Source: Syngnathus acus
Lineage: Eukaryota; Chordata; Actinopteri; Syngnathiformes; Syngnathidae
Reading direction: 5' to 3'
NCBI RefSeq assembly: GCF_901709675.1
Contig: NC_051095.1
Span: 2,212,295-2,276,294, forward strand
Length of the DNA stretch: 64,000 nt
The notes beneath the pieces are model-generated. The model did not search any database, had not been told where the DNA came from, and worked only from the letters and a program-made list of their open reading frames with translations. Below, one piece after another: positions 22,733 to 34,000 of the stretch; position 1 is the stretch's first letter; each line of letters opens with the position of its first letter. Both the position numbers and the translations under genes were made by a program.

Positions 22733-22800
22733 TACAACAAATTCAAATACAAAGACATTTATCTGCCGTCCCAATACCTTTGAAAGGCACTCGACATTTA

Positions 22801-24174
22801 TAGCTATTTATTCATTTATAAGTATTGCGGTGAATAGAAAAACAGACCACAGCACACAGGGAGTAAGAAGTATATAACCAAGTGTATTCCCTCTGTTAAT
22901 GTACACATATTTGGAGTCATCTCACTGTAACACTTTACAATAACATTTAGAAAGAACAGGGAGATGGAGGAGGGGGGGAGTAACAGAAAAGAAAATGTGG
23001 CAGCAAGTCTGTCAGTACACAGACGCAAAGAGATAGAAAAAGCAATCAATAAAAAACAGTCAGGTGGGTAAAAGTGACATACGATCTGCCATACAGAAAA
23101 AAAAAAAAAAAGGACAAAACATAAATTTGATGAACAAGCACATACCCCAATTTGACCAAAGGCAAACCGATAACAAAAGAGCTTTTCCTCATTGCCCAGG
23201 ATTTTTTTTTTTCGTTTAGCAAACAGGAATGATGGTTAGGAGGGAACACGGTTCTCTTTGTGATGGCAAATATTGAGACATTTCACAAACTTTTTTCGGC
23301 TTTTTTTTTTCTTATCATGGTACATTTGTCTTCTTTTAATAGAGCTGAGAAAATTGGAACACTAGAGTACTTGGGAACTCTCGTCTTCCAGGGAGTCGAC
23401 AAAGAACCACAAAGGCTGCTCTTCAGTCCAGTCCGCTGCAGAATTCCCATTCTGTCCTTTTTGCAAAGCGAGAAGAGTGACGGCCGCACGGTTCCTGATG
23501 CTTCGGACGTCAACAGAGTCATAGCTACACTGTCTCGGCCAAGTCCCCGTCGTTAGCATCATACAGAGCAGAGGTCGACCGGTTGGCGAGCTTTTTTCCT
23601 GCTTTGACGGTTGGCATAGAGACAGTTTCTCCGTTGGCCCACCAGGGGGCACCAAAAACACGACACAGACCATCCAAAGGTGAATTTGGCCAACCGTTAG
23701 TCTGGAGTCTTCTGCGTTGATATCGCACGTAAAATTGCTACTAATGTTTTAGTGGTGTTTTTTTTTTTTTCTTCTTCTCAGAACTCCACGTAAAGAAAAA
23801 AGTTGATGTCTTTGTCCTCGATGAATACTACATGCTTGAAACACGGCACAGTTCGCGTGGCGCCAGCCGCCGAGCACCGTAGACATGGCACGAGTGCGAG
23901 CGAGAGAGAGGAGAGAGATGGCGAGGACGTGGCACTGGATACTGCTTTCGTGGATACTGGTGGTGCTTCTGTACAGGACTGAAGAAAGAAGTGAACCCAA
24001 TCGGTTGTTGGCACAGGAAGTAGCGAGAAGTGACTTCCCGGCAATGCTGAAAGTTAGCTTTGCCGTCTCCCTCGAGGAGGGCGGGGATGGCTGGCACAAA
24101 TGTCACGTTTCCCGCCTCTCTCGTTCTCTCTCTCCCAAACGCGAGCTGCCGCCGTGCGTCATGGCGGCGCTCCC
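22801..24174 (-). other. nrxn2: nrxn2 3-prime untranslated region with candidate poly(A) signal
   Basis: This follows the neurexin stop codon at 24175. A minus-strand AATAAA lies at 22812-22807, giving a UTR of about 1.36 kb. An ATTAAA-type hexamer near 23339 would end it earlier. Open frames here (for example around 23362-23673) show no domain or codon bias and are read as UTR. The extent is inferred; no transcript evidence is available. Confidence 0.4.
23639..23652 (+). promoter_or_regulatory. CTCF-like motif (forward)
   Basis: CCACCAGGGGGCAC fits the vertebrate CTCF core consensus at every position. It lies in the nrxn2 3-prime UTR. Occupancy is unknown. Confidence 0.45.
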
Positions 24175-25058
24175 TCAAACGTAGTACTCTTTGTCTTTGT
24201 TCTTCTTGTTCTTGGGCGCCGTCTTGGTGGCGCTCGGCGGCTTCTCCTTCACCAGGGTGCCGTTGGGCTGCGTGGCCGAGTTGCTTATGTAGTTGCGACT
24301 CTGGTCCACCTGGTACGATCCCTCGTCTCGGTTGCGGTACTTGTACATGGCGTAGAGAAGGATGAGGATGCAGAGGGCGGCGGCCGCTACGATGCCCACC
24401 ACCATGCCCGTGGTGCTGCTGGACTGCTGCACCTCCACGGCGCCCGGGAGACCTCTCTCGGGGGACGTCGGGTCTAGAGTGGGAACGTGCGGGAAATCGG
24501 GAGGGTAGGTTATTCCCGACGCCCTGCGGTGGCCGGGGTCCGACGAGGGCTGGGCCGGCGGCAGCAGCACCTGATCCCGAGTGTTCATTTTCCCGGCCGG
24601 GATGTTGTTGCTGCCGCCGCCTCCGCCGGCCGCCCCCTTGCCGCGGGGGCTGAGCTGATCGGGGTCGGCCGTGGGGGCGGAGGACGCGGGCGGGCGGTGG
24701 TCGTAAGGGAGGCGCGAGAAATGGCGATCTCGGGGGTTTTGGCCCTCGGCTCCAGGGGGAGGGGGGAGGACGGTCCTGTCGGTGACCAGGGGGGAGTTTT
24801 TGTAATAGTCCTCGTCGTCCGACTCGGTCATCTCGCCCGAGCCGTACGCGGACGCCTCCACGTTTTCCTCGCAGTCCTCCTGGTCCATTGGGCAGGGGGG
24901 GCGCATGTTGGGCAAGGGGAGGGACTCTTTGGTGGTTTCGAGTAAGGTGAGGAAGGGGCGATAAGTGGTGGGGGGTGCGGGGATTACTGGGTAGCGGGTG
25001 GCCATGGAGGGGGGGTCTATTGAGTCCACCGTTATAATGGGCAAGACTATGTCACCTC
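24175..25058 (-). CDS. nrxn2: nrxn2 last coding exon: extended stalk, TM, cytoplasmic tail, stop
   Basis: 884 nt, phase-1 acceptor (ttgtcctag), 293 full codons then TGA. The stalk is Pro/Thr/Ser/Gly-rich and unusually long. It starts [17 protein letters not shown], then has [16 protein letters not shown], a Ser-Gly next to acidic residues of the kind that carries heparan sulfate on neurexins, and a GGGGG run. Next come [10 protein letters not shown], the helix [16 protein letters not shown], the stop-transfer KYRNRDEG, and the tail ending in NKDKEYYV, the class II PDZ ligand. A stretch antisense to this exon is also open, which is a by-product of its high GC content. Confidence 0.97.
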
Positions 25059-28000
25059 CTAGGACAAGAAAGAGAGAGCGGAGGGGGCAAGGGGTCAGAA
25101 GTCGACACACAACTTGAACATGCCATGAAAACAAAGCATTAGTAGTACAGCACTACAAGTTGACATGATGTTAGTTCTACTCAGTCGGTCTAAGCTAGCT
25201 CACAAGTTCTTAAGCACTAACTGCCGACTGAGGTAAACTACTACAAGATGCTAGGACATTGGCTAACCTAAACCTGGCTAACGCTACATGCTATGTCAGT
25301 TAAACAAGTCAAAAGGCAGACTACAAGTTAAACTGAACAAACATCAAAATGCACTGCTAATCTAGCAACTAAGCTGAGCTAGCACTTCTGATGTGTGTCT
25401 GCTGTGATTGGTTGAGAAAGATAGCAAACCACAAGGTTCAGGTCACTTACATCAACAAATTGGCCGCATGATTTTTGCATGAAACAAAACAAATTACAAA
25501 AAGAAAGCTGTGTAAGATTGTTCTTGGATAGTGATCAACATCCCCCCTCCCTTCTTTTACCTTCAAACAAATAGCAACCCTCCACGCGTCTTTCTGCCAA
25601 ATCGTCGTCGCTAATGTGGCTCATCTTGAATTAGCTTAATTTAGAGCTATAGGAGACTTCCAAATAATCAATAGCGTACTAATGACAGCCCCATTCGTCC
25701 CTCCCAGAAGCACACGTAAAACAGGTCAATGAGATTCTTAATTAGCAATCGCTAATAGCACTTTTTTAATGATCCAATTTATGATCAAGCCACTCTTTGG
25801 TCATTTGACTTTCGCTAGCCACGGGATGACCGTTCAAGCTCATTTGGTGTCAAATAAAGGAAGCCAATATGGTTAGAACACAACATGAGAGCAGCACATT
25901 TTGGGGGGGTGGGGGGCGGGAAGAGGGGTTGGTCATGTCATAGCAACACATGATCAGAAGAAGAAGAAAAAGCATCAAATCACAATTTGCACGGCTTGTT
26001 TTTGTTGTGGGTTTTTTTTTTTACTTGGGGTGAATCGGGGGGTCACTCAGAAGGGGAGAAGGGGATGATGGGAAGCCCGCCCGCTTCGGCTCAGCTCAGC
26101 TCAGCCCCCCGCCCGAAAACAAACATTTTTCAAATCAGGAAATGCTTTTGTTATCAAGGTTGATGCATTCACAGAAATGTCAGCACACAACCCACCCCAC
26201 CCCCCAAAAGGCCTTGTAGAGAAGAGACATGTGAGAGCTGTGAAAGAAACAAACTTCAAGCATATTCTCCTCTCATACTTTACACTTGCGGGAAAGGCTC
26301 GTTCCCATGGCAACGACGTTCATTTCCGCCCGTTTGTATTCCCTGGCTCTTGTGTGTTTGCGGGCTGCGTTTCACCTTGACGCCTGAGAGGACAGCCCAT
26401 CACCTCGGAGGAACAAAAAGACGAGCTGCGCAAAGTACAAGTTGCTCAGGTTACTTTATATATATATATTTTTTTTTTTTTGGTGGCGTGGCGCCGAGTC
26501 AGATGGTGTTTCCCGAACGAGACGGTGCCGCTTCGCTTTGGAAAGAGTGCTGATCTGGTGACTCCGCCCTCAAACACACTGAGAGCCCCTCTCCCTCCTC
26601 CCCTGTGACCCAAACCCACTGCGCCTGAGGGCGATACGGGCCCTCGTTACGCAGCTCAGACAGGCCGGGAAACCTGACGGCGGACTTTCGATCCAAACTT
26701 GTAATGGCGCGCATAAAGCTACGTTACACGTAAAGAATAATAATGTCTCTCCACCGTTAGCACAAAAGCGATGAAACAGGAGAGACTGTGGGATATTCCG
26801 CCTGATTGATTGGGCTCGACTCTCATGATTGGACTTCGGTGGATCCGCACGTTAAGCCGGCATGATGAGACATCTTCTTTATCTGCAGCACGGGCGGTGA
26901 AGAGTCACCCACGCTTCTATTTACTCAGAGCAGATGGGCGCTGAGCTGATGCGGCCACGTCGTCCTCCTGACAAACATCGTTAGCGCGCCCGTCGCGCTG
27001 GGCCGTTTCAAATATTTACAGCCAAAAGGTTGTCGGGAGTGCGAGGCCTTTGGGTGATTTGGCTGCGATTGGGCCGCAAATGGAAAAATCAAGCACAGCT
27101 GGATACCGTCTCGATGACGGCGCTCGTCAGGAGATGTTTACAAATGGCCGCCCATGTGGATGAATGACAGAGCGCAGGGACGTGCGGTCAGGGGAGGCAG
27201 AGCCTCGCCTGTCGTAATAAGTCAGTGTGCCACGTTATTGAGGAGATTCTCAGAGTTGGTCTCCTCCCATCACGCATGCTGAGACGTCGGTAAACGCTCA
27301 TGGTCTTCATCTTGAATTCCAAGTGCGTAACCCCCCCCCTCGCTCATTAACATTGGTGGGGGTTCCTAGCCAAGGTTTAATTGGCCGATGTAATTACAGC
27401 TGGCCAACAAAGTTAAAGTTTAATTAACCTGCCGGGGACGGCGGGAATTTCACTCTCCGTTCCTGTATTCTATCCCGAGCCACACCACTTGGCACTTAAT
27501 GAGGTTTAGTGGTTCACAACGCAGCGCTTTCTCCGATTCTCCTCTGCGTCGGTGGCTTCAACGTATTAGCATCCGCTACGCTGCTTTTCTTCCTCTCTTA
27601 GCTTCGGCAGCTCCCGCCACGCAGTGGACTGCGCAAATGTTGAGCTGTCGCTAAATTATTCACTGGGAAACTTCAATACCAGTACGGTTATTTACACTTG
27701 TGAAACCGGTACTGAAAGCACTCGTGCTTATGATGCATAAAATTACAATTTAAAAGACCTTTGTGTCGATTCACCGAGTGTCAAATGGCGGCAATACATA
27801 CGATACATTGAAAAAAGTCGGTTTCGGCCCGATACCTGGTACAGGTACTACGTGGGTAAATTCCCATGCTGATATGATCTGAGTGAGGCACACGTTCAAT
27901 CTCAGTGTTTTTGCCTCGCTGACATGGATTTTGTCGCCTGCAGGGTGCGATAGCGAGCACGTTTGGTATTTGGCCACTAAAACTTCCAAACACCTACAAA

Positions 28001-31000
28001 GGGATCATGAAAGAGAGAGACAAGCAGCGTAACTTAGCAGCCTGTCTGCTGCCAATCACGACTTGTGTGGGCATATCAGAGAGTTACTTGAGCTTCTCCA
28101 TGGGAGATTAAGCCCCGGCGTAGCAAACACCTCCGAAAGGAAAAAGAAAATCATTCCAGACTTCAATAAGGAGAGAATCGAGTCTCTATTTCGGTCTCAG
28201 ACACCTACGGAGCCACCTTGGAGAACGTTACACTCTGAGCTTCCCAGATCTCGTTACCCTTCGTACAAGGGCAAGATACAGGAAGAGGCGGATGCTGAGT
28301 ATGCACGGACCGAGCTGCAGAAACCATCGTCTTTATTTGGAACGGAGATTATGGACTTTGTTAGGTTTTCTATTTTCAAAAGCTGGAGAGGTTACTAAAT
28401 TAAAAGGAAAAGCGAAATGAATGAGTCAGGTTAAGGTAAAGTCAACGAACCTGACGGGTTCCACATTCGGCCAGTCCAAGGTGCGTAGCGAGGGTAGCGC
28501 AGTCAAGTACAAGAACCCCCAAGCCGTACAACCTCACTCGACAGAACGAGCATCAGAACCCCCCGCCGAGTCGACTCACCGTTTCCGGGCTCGCACTCCT
28601 CTAAATCTTCGTCATCGCTCGGACACTCGGCGGAAGCTACCAAAACGTCATCCGCATTCTGCACAAATACCAAGAAAAAAGAATTTGATCTTTTCCAACA
28701 AAAAAATCCGTGACTTCGTTCAGAAACGCTTTCTAGTGTCTTGCTAGTTTCTTAACAAGAACTTTAGCGAAAAAAAAACACGCAGTCCCCTTAAAACACA
28801 TTGAATTGGATTTGTACTTCCTTTTGTCACAAATGTTGCAAAAGAAAAACAGGTTTGCCTCCGAAAGCTTTTATGACATTTACGTCATTTAGACGTGATT
28901 CTAAGTCCTACAAGGTTCTGACAGCATATCTAGGTCACTTATCTCTCAATTTTTGTCAAAAGGTATTCTTCACCTGGGATCAAAGCTATCAGGGCGGAGA
29001 GCAGCTCAGAGCTCGGGTAGGAATTGAAATCTGCGTGTGCTCTGAATAAGCCGACACTTGCTGTATCAGCAAAAAAACAAGGCTGAATATAAATTTGAAC
29101 ACAACCAAGTGCATTTATCAAAACAATCACTCCAATCATGATAGCAACACACGAGAAGACTAATTACCGCACCCGAATTTTTAACAATTGCCGTGTTAGC
29201 GATACAATACCGAATGTATTTCTTGTTACTATTTTTTGGAAGTCCGGATCAATTGGATTTACGTGATTTCCTGTGGGAAATCATGTTTTGGATTTTGAAA
29301 TTCTCTGGCAGCATGACCCACCTGCGTGACACTGTCCCGGATGGTGGGCGAGCGCTGTTTCCGGGTGGTGGTGGTGGCCATGGTGGTGGTAGTCTCCATA
29401 ATGGTGGTGGACATGTCAGCCAGCGGCGTGGTAGAAGTGGTATCGGTGGCGAGCACCGAGGGCACGTCGCCCACCAAGCGCAGGCTTCCCTGCGTCTGCA
29501 CGTTGGGGTCGCCCTCGGCGGCCAATTTGAGCACCTGCAGCCCGTTGTAGTACAGGCCCGAGATCTGGCCCTGGAAGTGGCGGCCTTTATCGCCGCCGCC
29601 GATTTTGATAAAGGCTTGGCTGTTAAAAATGGTCAGCTGGCGACCTGAGAGGTTGTGCGGAGAACGGAGGAAGTGAAAGTGGAGGGAATGGACATGACCG
29701 AGAGAGAGGAGGGAATGTCGAGAAAGGAGAGCACAAATAAGTCACGAGCACATAAAGTGGAAAACACACTCAACAGCAAAGACAAAAACTCTTCCACCAA
29801 GCAGCATCTTCTATGTACATTAAATTAACTTCATTATTAGCTAGCAGAAGACTTGAGCAGAACTGGACTGCTTGGTGGAAAGGTGGCAAGTCGAGGTTCC
29901 GTACAAACAGACAGGGGGGGGAGGGCACGGGGGGCTTTCTTGGGAGCAATTTAGGACCACCGTATGGTGCTCGCTGGCTGGACAGTCGACTTGGATTAAG
30001 GCGGGGGCGTCGCGGGTCGACCTTGACACTCCAAAGCACACGTGGGGATGGATCTCGTCAGAGCCCAGATGGAATATATTAGAACAGCTCCAGCTTGCTG
30101 TTATTGACCTCCAATGCACCGGAGCCGCGCGATGATAAAGCACCTCTGCCACGGAGGGGGGGGGGGGGATGGTTGTAGCTAATGTTTAATTCAGCAGGGT
30201 TTGCTCATTAGCCTTAATCGGGATGGATGGCTGAAGAGGGAAGGAGCCCGCCTGACTGCTTAACCGGGCACTGGCACCGGGGAAGAGGTGAGACCAAATT
30301 GTCCCTAGCATACCATGGATGGATAATCGAGGAGGGTTTAAAAAAAATAAAAATAAATAACGTGATGAGGAGGTAATTATAGACGACGAGCCACGGGGCT
30401 TTCTCGTGAAATCAATCCACGTGAGGGAAGAGCGAAAGGCATCCAATAGCAATGAGAGGCTGTCGTATTTATAGATGATGCAGACTGTGAAATGAGAGAA
30501 GCTCGGAGCCCGCCGTCATTTGACATCCCGTGCAGAGCAGTCGGCTCACATTAGCATTTAATAAAGACTAATTTGTCGTCTAAACACACTTGCGATATTG
30601 CTTTCTGGTGGCGTTGGAAGCACCCGCCCGCCCGACCGCAAGGTAACACCGGGGTTCAATAAGCGCTGCGGGCGCTTCAATCTGCTATTAAACCATCTAC
30701 TGCTGATTACTAAAAGACGGAAAACTGTAGATAGAAATGCTCTATCGATTACCGTTCAATGAGAAAGACAAACTGATTGATAGAGGTTTTGATTTGAGCC
30801 TCGGTACATCTAGACTGAAAAAGAGGTAGAGCAAAATATCATATGAAATATTATTGCGCATAAAGTAGTTCCAACCTTTTTTTTTTTTTTTTTTTTTTAA
30901 TCGAGTCCCGGTCTCTGTGGGGATGACCTACTTACTCCCACGTCACGGAACGCACTTGATGACTCTGGAATTGACTGGCTGAGAACAGTGTTTGTTTTGA

Positions 31001-34000
31001 GCGAGGCTCGGATGAAGTGATCCTTTTATGGCGCAAGTCAAAAATGGAATGAGAGCATTACGAAGCAATTTGGGCTTCGCTCGGCGCATTACGTCGCTAA
31101 AAAAGCGCCAATGCCATGACCTTTTGTGTGTAATATTTGCCCTTTGCGACGTAATATTTATTTACACCTTTATTTTTGTGTAGCGCGCTAACAATTTGAT
31201 TTTGGGCAACCAATCCTTGCCTCCCCCCTCCCTCCCAGATCTTCGCCAGCAGCTTTCATGAGAGCCGACATCCAAATGGTTTCTTTGTTAAAAAAAAAAT
31301 AAAATAAAACAAACATCTGACTTAAAAAAAAATAAAAAATATATATATATATATATGTATACACATATATATATATAAAATATAAAAATAAAAAATCTAT
31401 TAAATCTATTGTTTATATTTGCGCCTGTAGTTTGCAGTGCTAATATTTTGGCAGCTCACCAAAGAGCCTAATGAGGTCCAGATTGAGACGTAAAGGATCT
31501 AGATAGCCAATCGCGCGTAGAGGACAAACTAGCTTGCGGTCCGTATAGCAAGGAAAGGACAGCTAACAATTTGAGAGCAACCAAAAGTCCTGCTTCCCAT
31601 TTTCATGCGTGGATTCTGAATGAAGCCCCCGAAGCGTGTCGGAATAATGACATACTTCACCTTGGGGAAATTGCAGGATTGCCATCTTGTAAAGGCTTTT
31701 TACATTCAGAACACGAGCTAGCCACAATATTAGCTACACAAGACTTGCATCGGGGAAGAATGCTCAGTCGGACTTAGCGCGGCAGGCCGAGGCCGGGGGC
31801 CGAACGGGCCCGGCTAATGCATAGATGGCTTTTGCGAGAAGGTCCGATACCGGCCGCCGAGGTACGCTTGATACTTTTAGCCCTCCACAATCTGCCACGA
31901 GGGATTATTTGTGGGAGCGGGGAGATTGGGCGCTTGTCTAACTGGAGAGGTCAGGAAGGAAAAAAAAAAACATCTGGAGGGAGTGTTGCGCCTCACTCCC
32001 TCTTTCCTTCCCATATGCTAGCGAGGAGGTTTTGACTCTTGAAAGTTGGCCCCGTACTTAATGGCTTTGTGTTTACTCGTAACACTGCAGCCTGAAGGCT
32101 TCCATATAAACAAACGCCAACTTCCTCCTCAGATGAAAAAGTCAGTCAGTAGAGAGTACCACGACGGAGGCGGGCGGGCTTCTGACAAAATCCATTACCG
32201 ACTCTTTTGCCAAGATATTCCCAAAGCACGCCACTCTGTTTTGTAATTAAGAGTGGGACTTTCTTTTTCTTTTTTTGGGTGGGTCTTTTTTGTTACTCGG
32301 ATTTTGTAGTCGAGCACGGCGGATAAATTGTGTCTGACGACCGAGACAAGCGGCTCAACACAGTATCAAGTTAAGCGCGAGAAACCGGGCGAAGCGAAAG
32401 AAGCCGAGGGTGCCGCCAATCTCATAAAGTGGGAGGAGCTATTTACTCCTACAATTTAGTTGGTCAGCTTTTAACTTATTTGAGATACTTGCTCGTTTTT
32501 ATCTCCCAAAATGATGTCATGGCATCATCTCAAAGCACTTCTGTCATCCCCGAGCTTCCGTTTGGCTTTCATATAGACACAATTCGTAAAAGAATGCCAA
32601 TTATTTGCTATTATTGTCCCCCCCCGCCCCTTCCCCCTAGGGAAACCATACCGGGAGCCAAGTTGCTTTTGTCTGAGAGGATGTGAGGAGAAAATGCAGA
32701 GGGCAGATGAGGATGACTGATCGCTAGCGCAAAGAGGAGAGCACTGAAAGTTTCTGACGGAACTTTGGAGACTCTGATTTGTTCCCTTCATTACTTCCCC
32801 GGAATGGCTGCCGCTTTGGATTTAGTCAGCTGGCAGGGAATAGGAAGGAGACGCTCGGCACGATCTGGATCAGGCCGGACAGGGATGAGATTGGGACTCG
32901 GGTCATTTTTTTTTTCAAATGTGCTAATGCTGTGCTAATGCTCTGAGGCACCCGGGGTCGGTCAAAGGGTCGAGGCGCTGATATCATGACGACAAAGCCG
33001 GTTGGTAGCAAAAACCTGGACCATTTGGTAATGATCCAAGCTCCTCACCACAATAAGAATCAAAACATTGACACACAAAAACATGCTCCATTTGCTCAGC
33101 GGTGAAAACAATAAATGTTAAAGGGACAGCAGTCGGAAATTGGGAGCTGCTTTTCTTTGTTTTGTTTAACCCTCTGAAGACCAAGCACGTCGCTTCTTGG
33201 AGGTCTTTTAGAGTCAGTTAGAACTTTGTTAGCTTTTCCTCGAGCCATGGCTCCAATGGGCTTTAGAAGAATTTATAATCGGGTTAAAACTGAGGGCTCA
33301 AATCGCTCCGACTTGTCACTGGAGAAGCCCTCAGTGGTTAGTTTGTTAGGTTGGTTAGATTCCGCTTTCATAAATAACCCTTTGAGCTCCGACGCGTTGC
33401 CCCGCCCCCTCCCGTCGTATTCAATCGAGTTCACAAATAAGCAAACACCTCCAGCGATATCTGGCGCGAAAGAAGGGGGGCGGGGCCATTGGTTTATTCC
33501 TCAACGCTCTCCTCTGAAGATGAAAGGGAATCATGCATGCACGTTTGGTGGCACGCACAAATCTTTCGGGGAAGCGGGCGAGTCATCTCTTATTGATCCG
33601 CCGTTTCGCTCCACTTTCATCTCCCGCGCCGCTCCTGATTGGGATTTGTGTCGGAAGCGGAGGCGACGGCGGGGCCGACAAAGGCTCGCTTTTGTTTCTG
33701 TGAAATAAACATGCGGGGCCTTCATCCTGTTTTGCGTGACGCGGAAGGAAGGCGGGAGGGAGCGATTGTTTGCTTCATTCCGGATGGTGAGATGTTCGCC
33801 ACTCAAAGGGTTAAACGAGCATCACTTTGAACGGTCCCTTTAACTTTTAGTGACTTTCTGGAGTCATTTGTTCCCTGCGTTCTGTTAATCGTCACATTCA
33901 TCCAACAAAAGACACAAGGATGACACAAAGAGTCTTTTTTTTGTTTTTAAGTGTGGTAGAGGGATTATGTCAGGTTATTTGGGGGTTAGTTCTCCGAAGA

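Larger units (their letters stand above)
17311..22800. other. Intergenic region between the lectin start and the neurexin 3-prime end
   Basis: About 5.5 kb without a recognisable coding exon. Its repeats and MITEs are listed separately. The remaining stretches (17.3-18.2, 19.2-19.8, 20.85-22.2 kb) are AT-rich single-copy-looking sequence in which I see no splice-consistent exon, tRNA or rRNA. Some GC-richer sequence at about 21.6-21.9 kb shows no clear coding signal. Confidence 0.6.

Noticed and set aside
24487-24945. 152-codon plus-strand open frame
   Set aside because: It is antisense to the GC-rich last nrxn2 exon, low in complexity and without any domain. The minus strand is unmistakably coding.
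28063-28398. 111-codon plus-strand frame
   Set aside because: Only weak resemblance to anything known, inside an nrxn2 intron. At most a transposon relic.
33226-33708. 160-codon frame inside the TTAA-bounded element
   Set aside because: No transposase or other domain is visible, it ends in an Arg run, and there are no splice sites or neighbours to support it.
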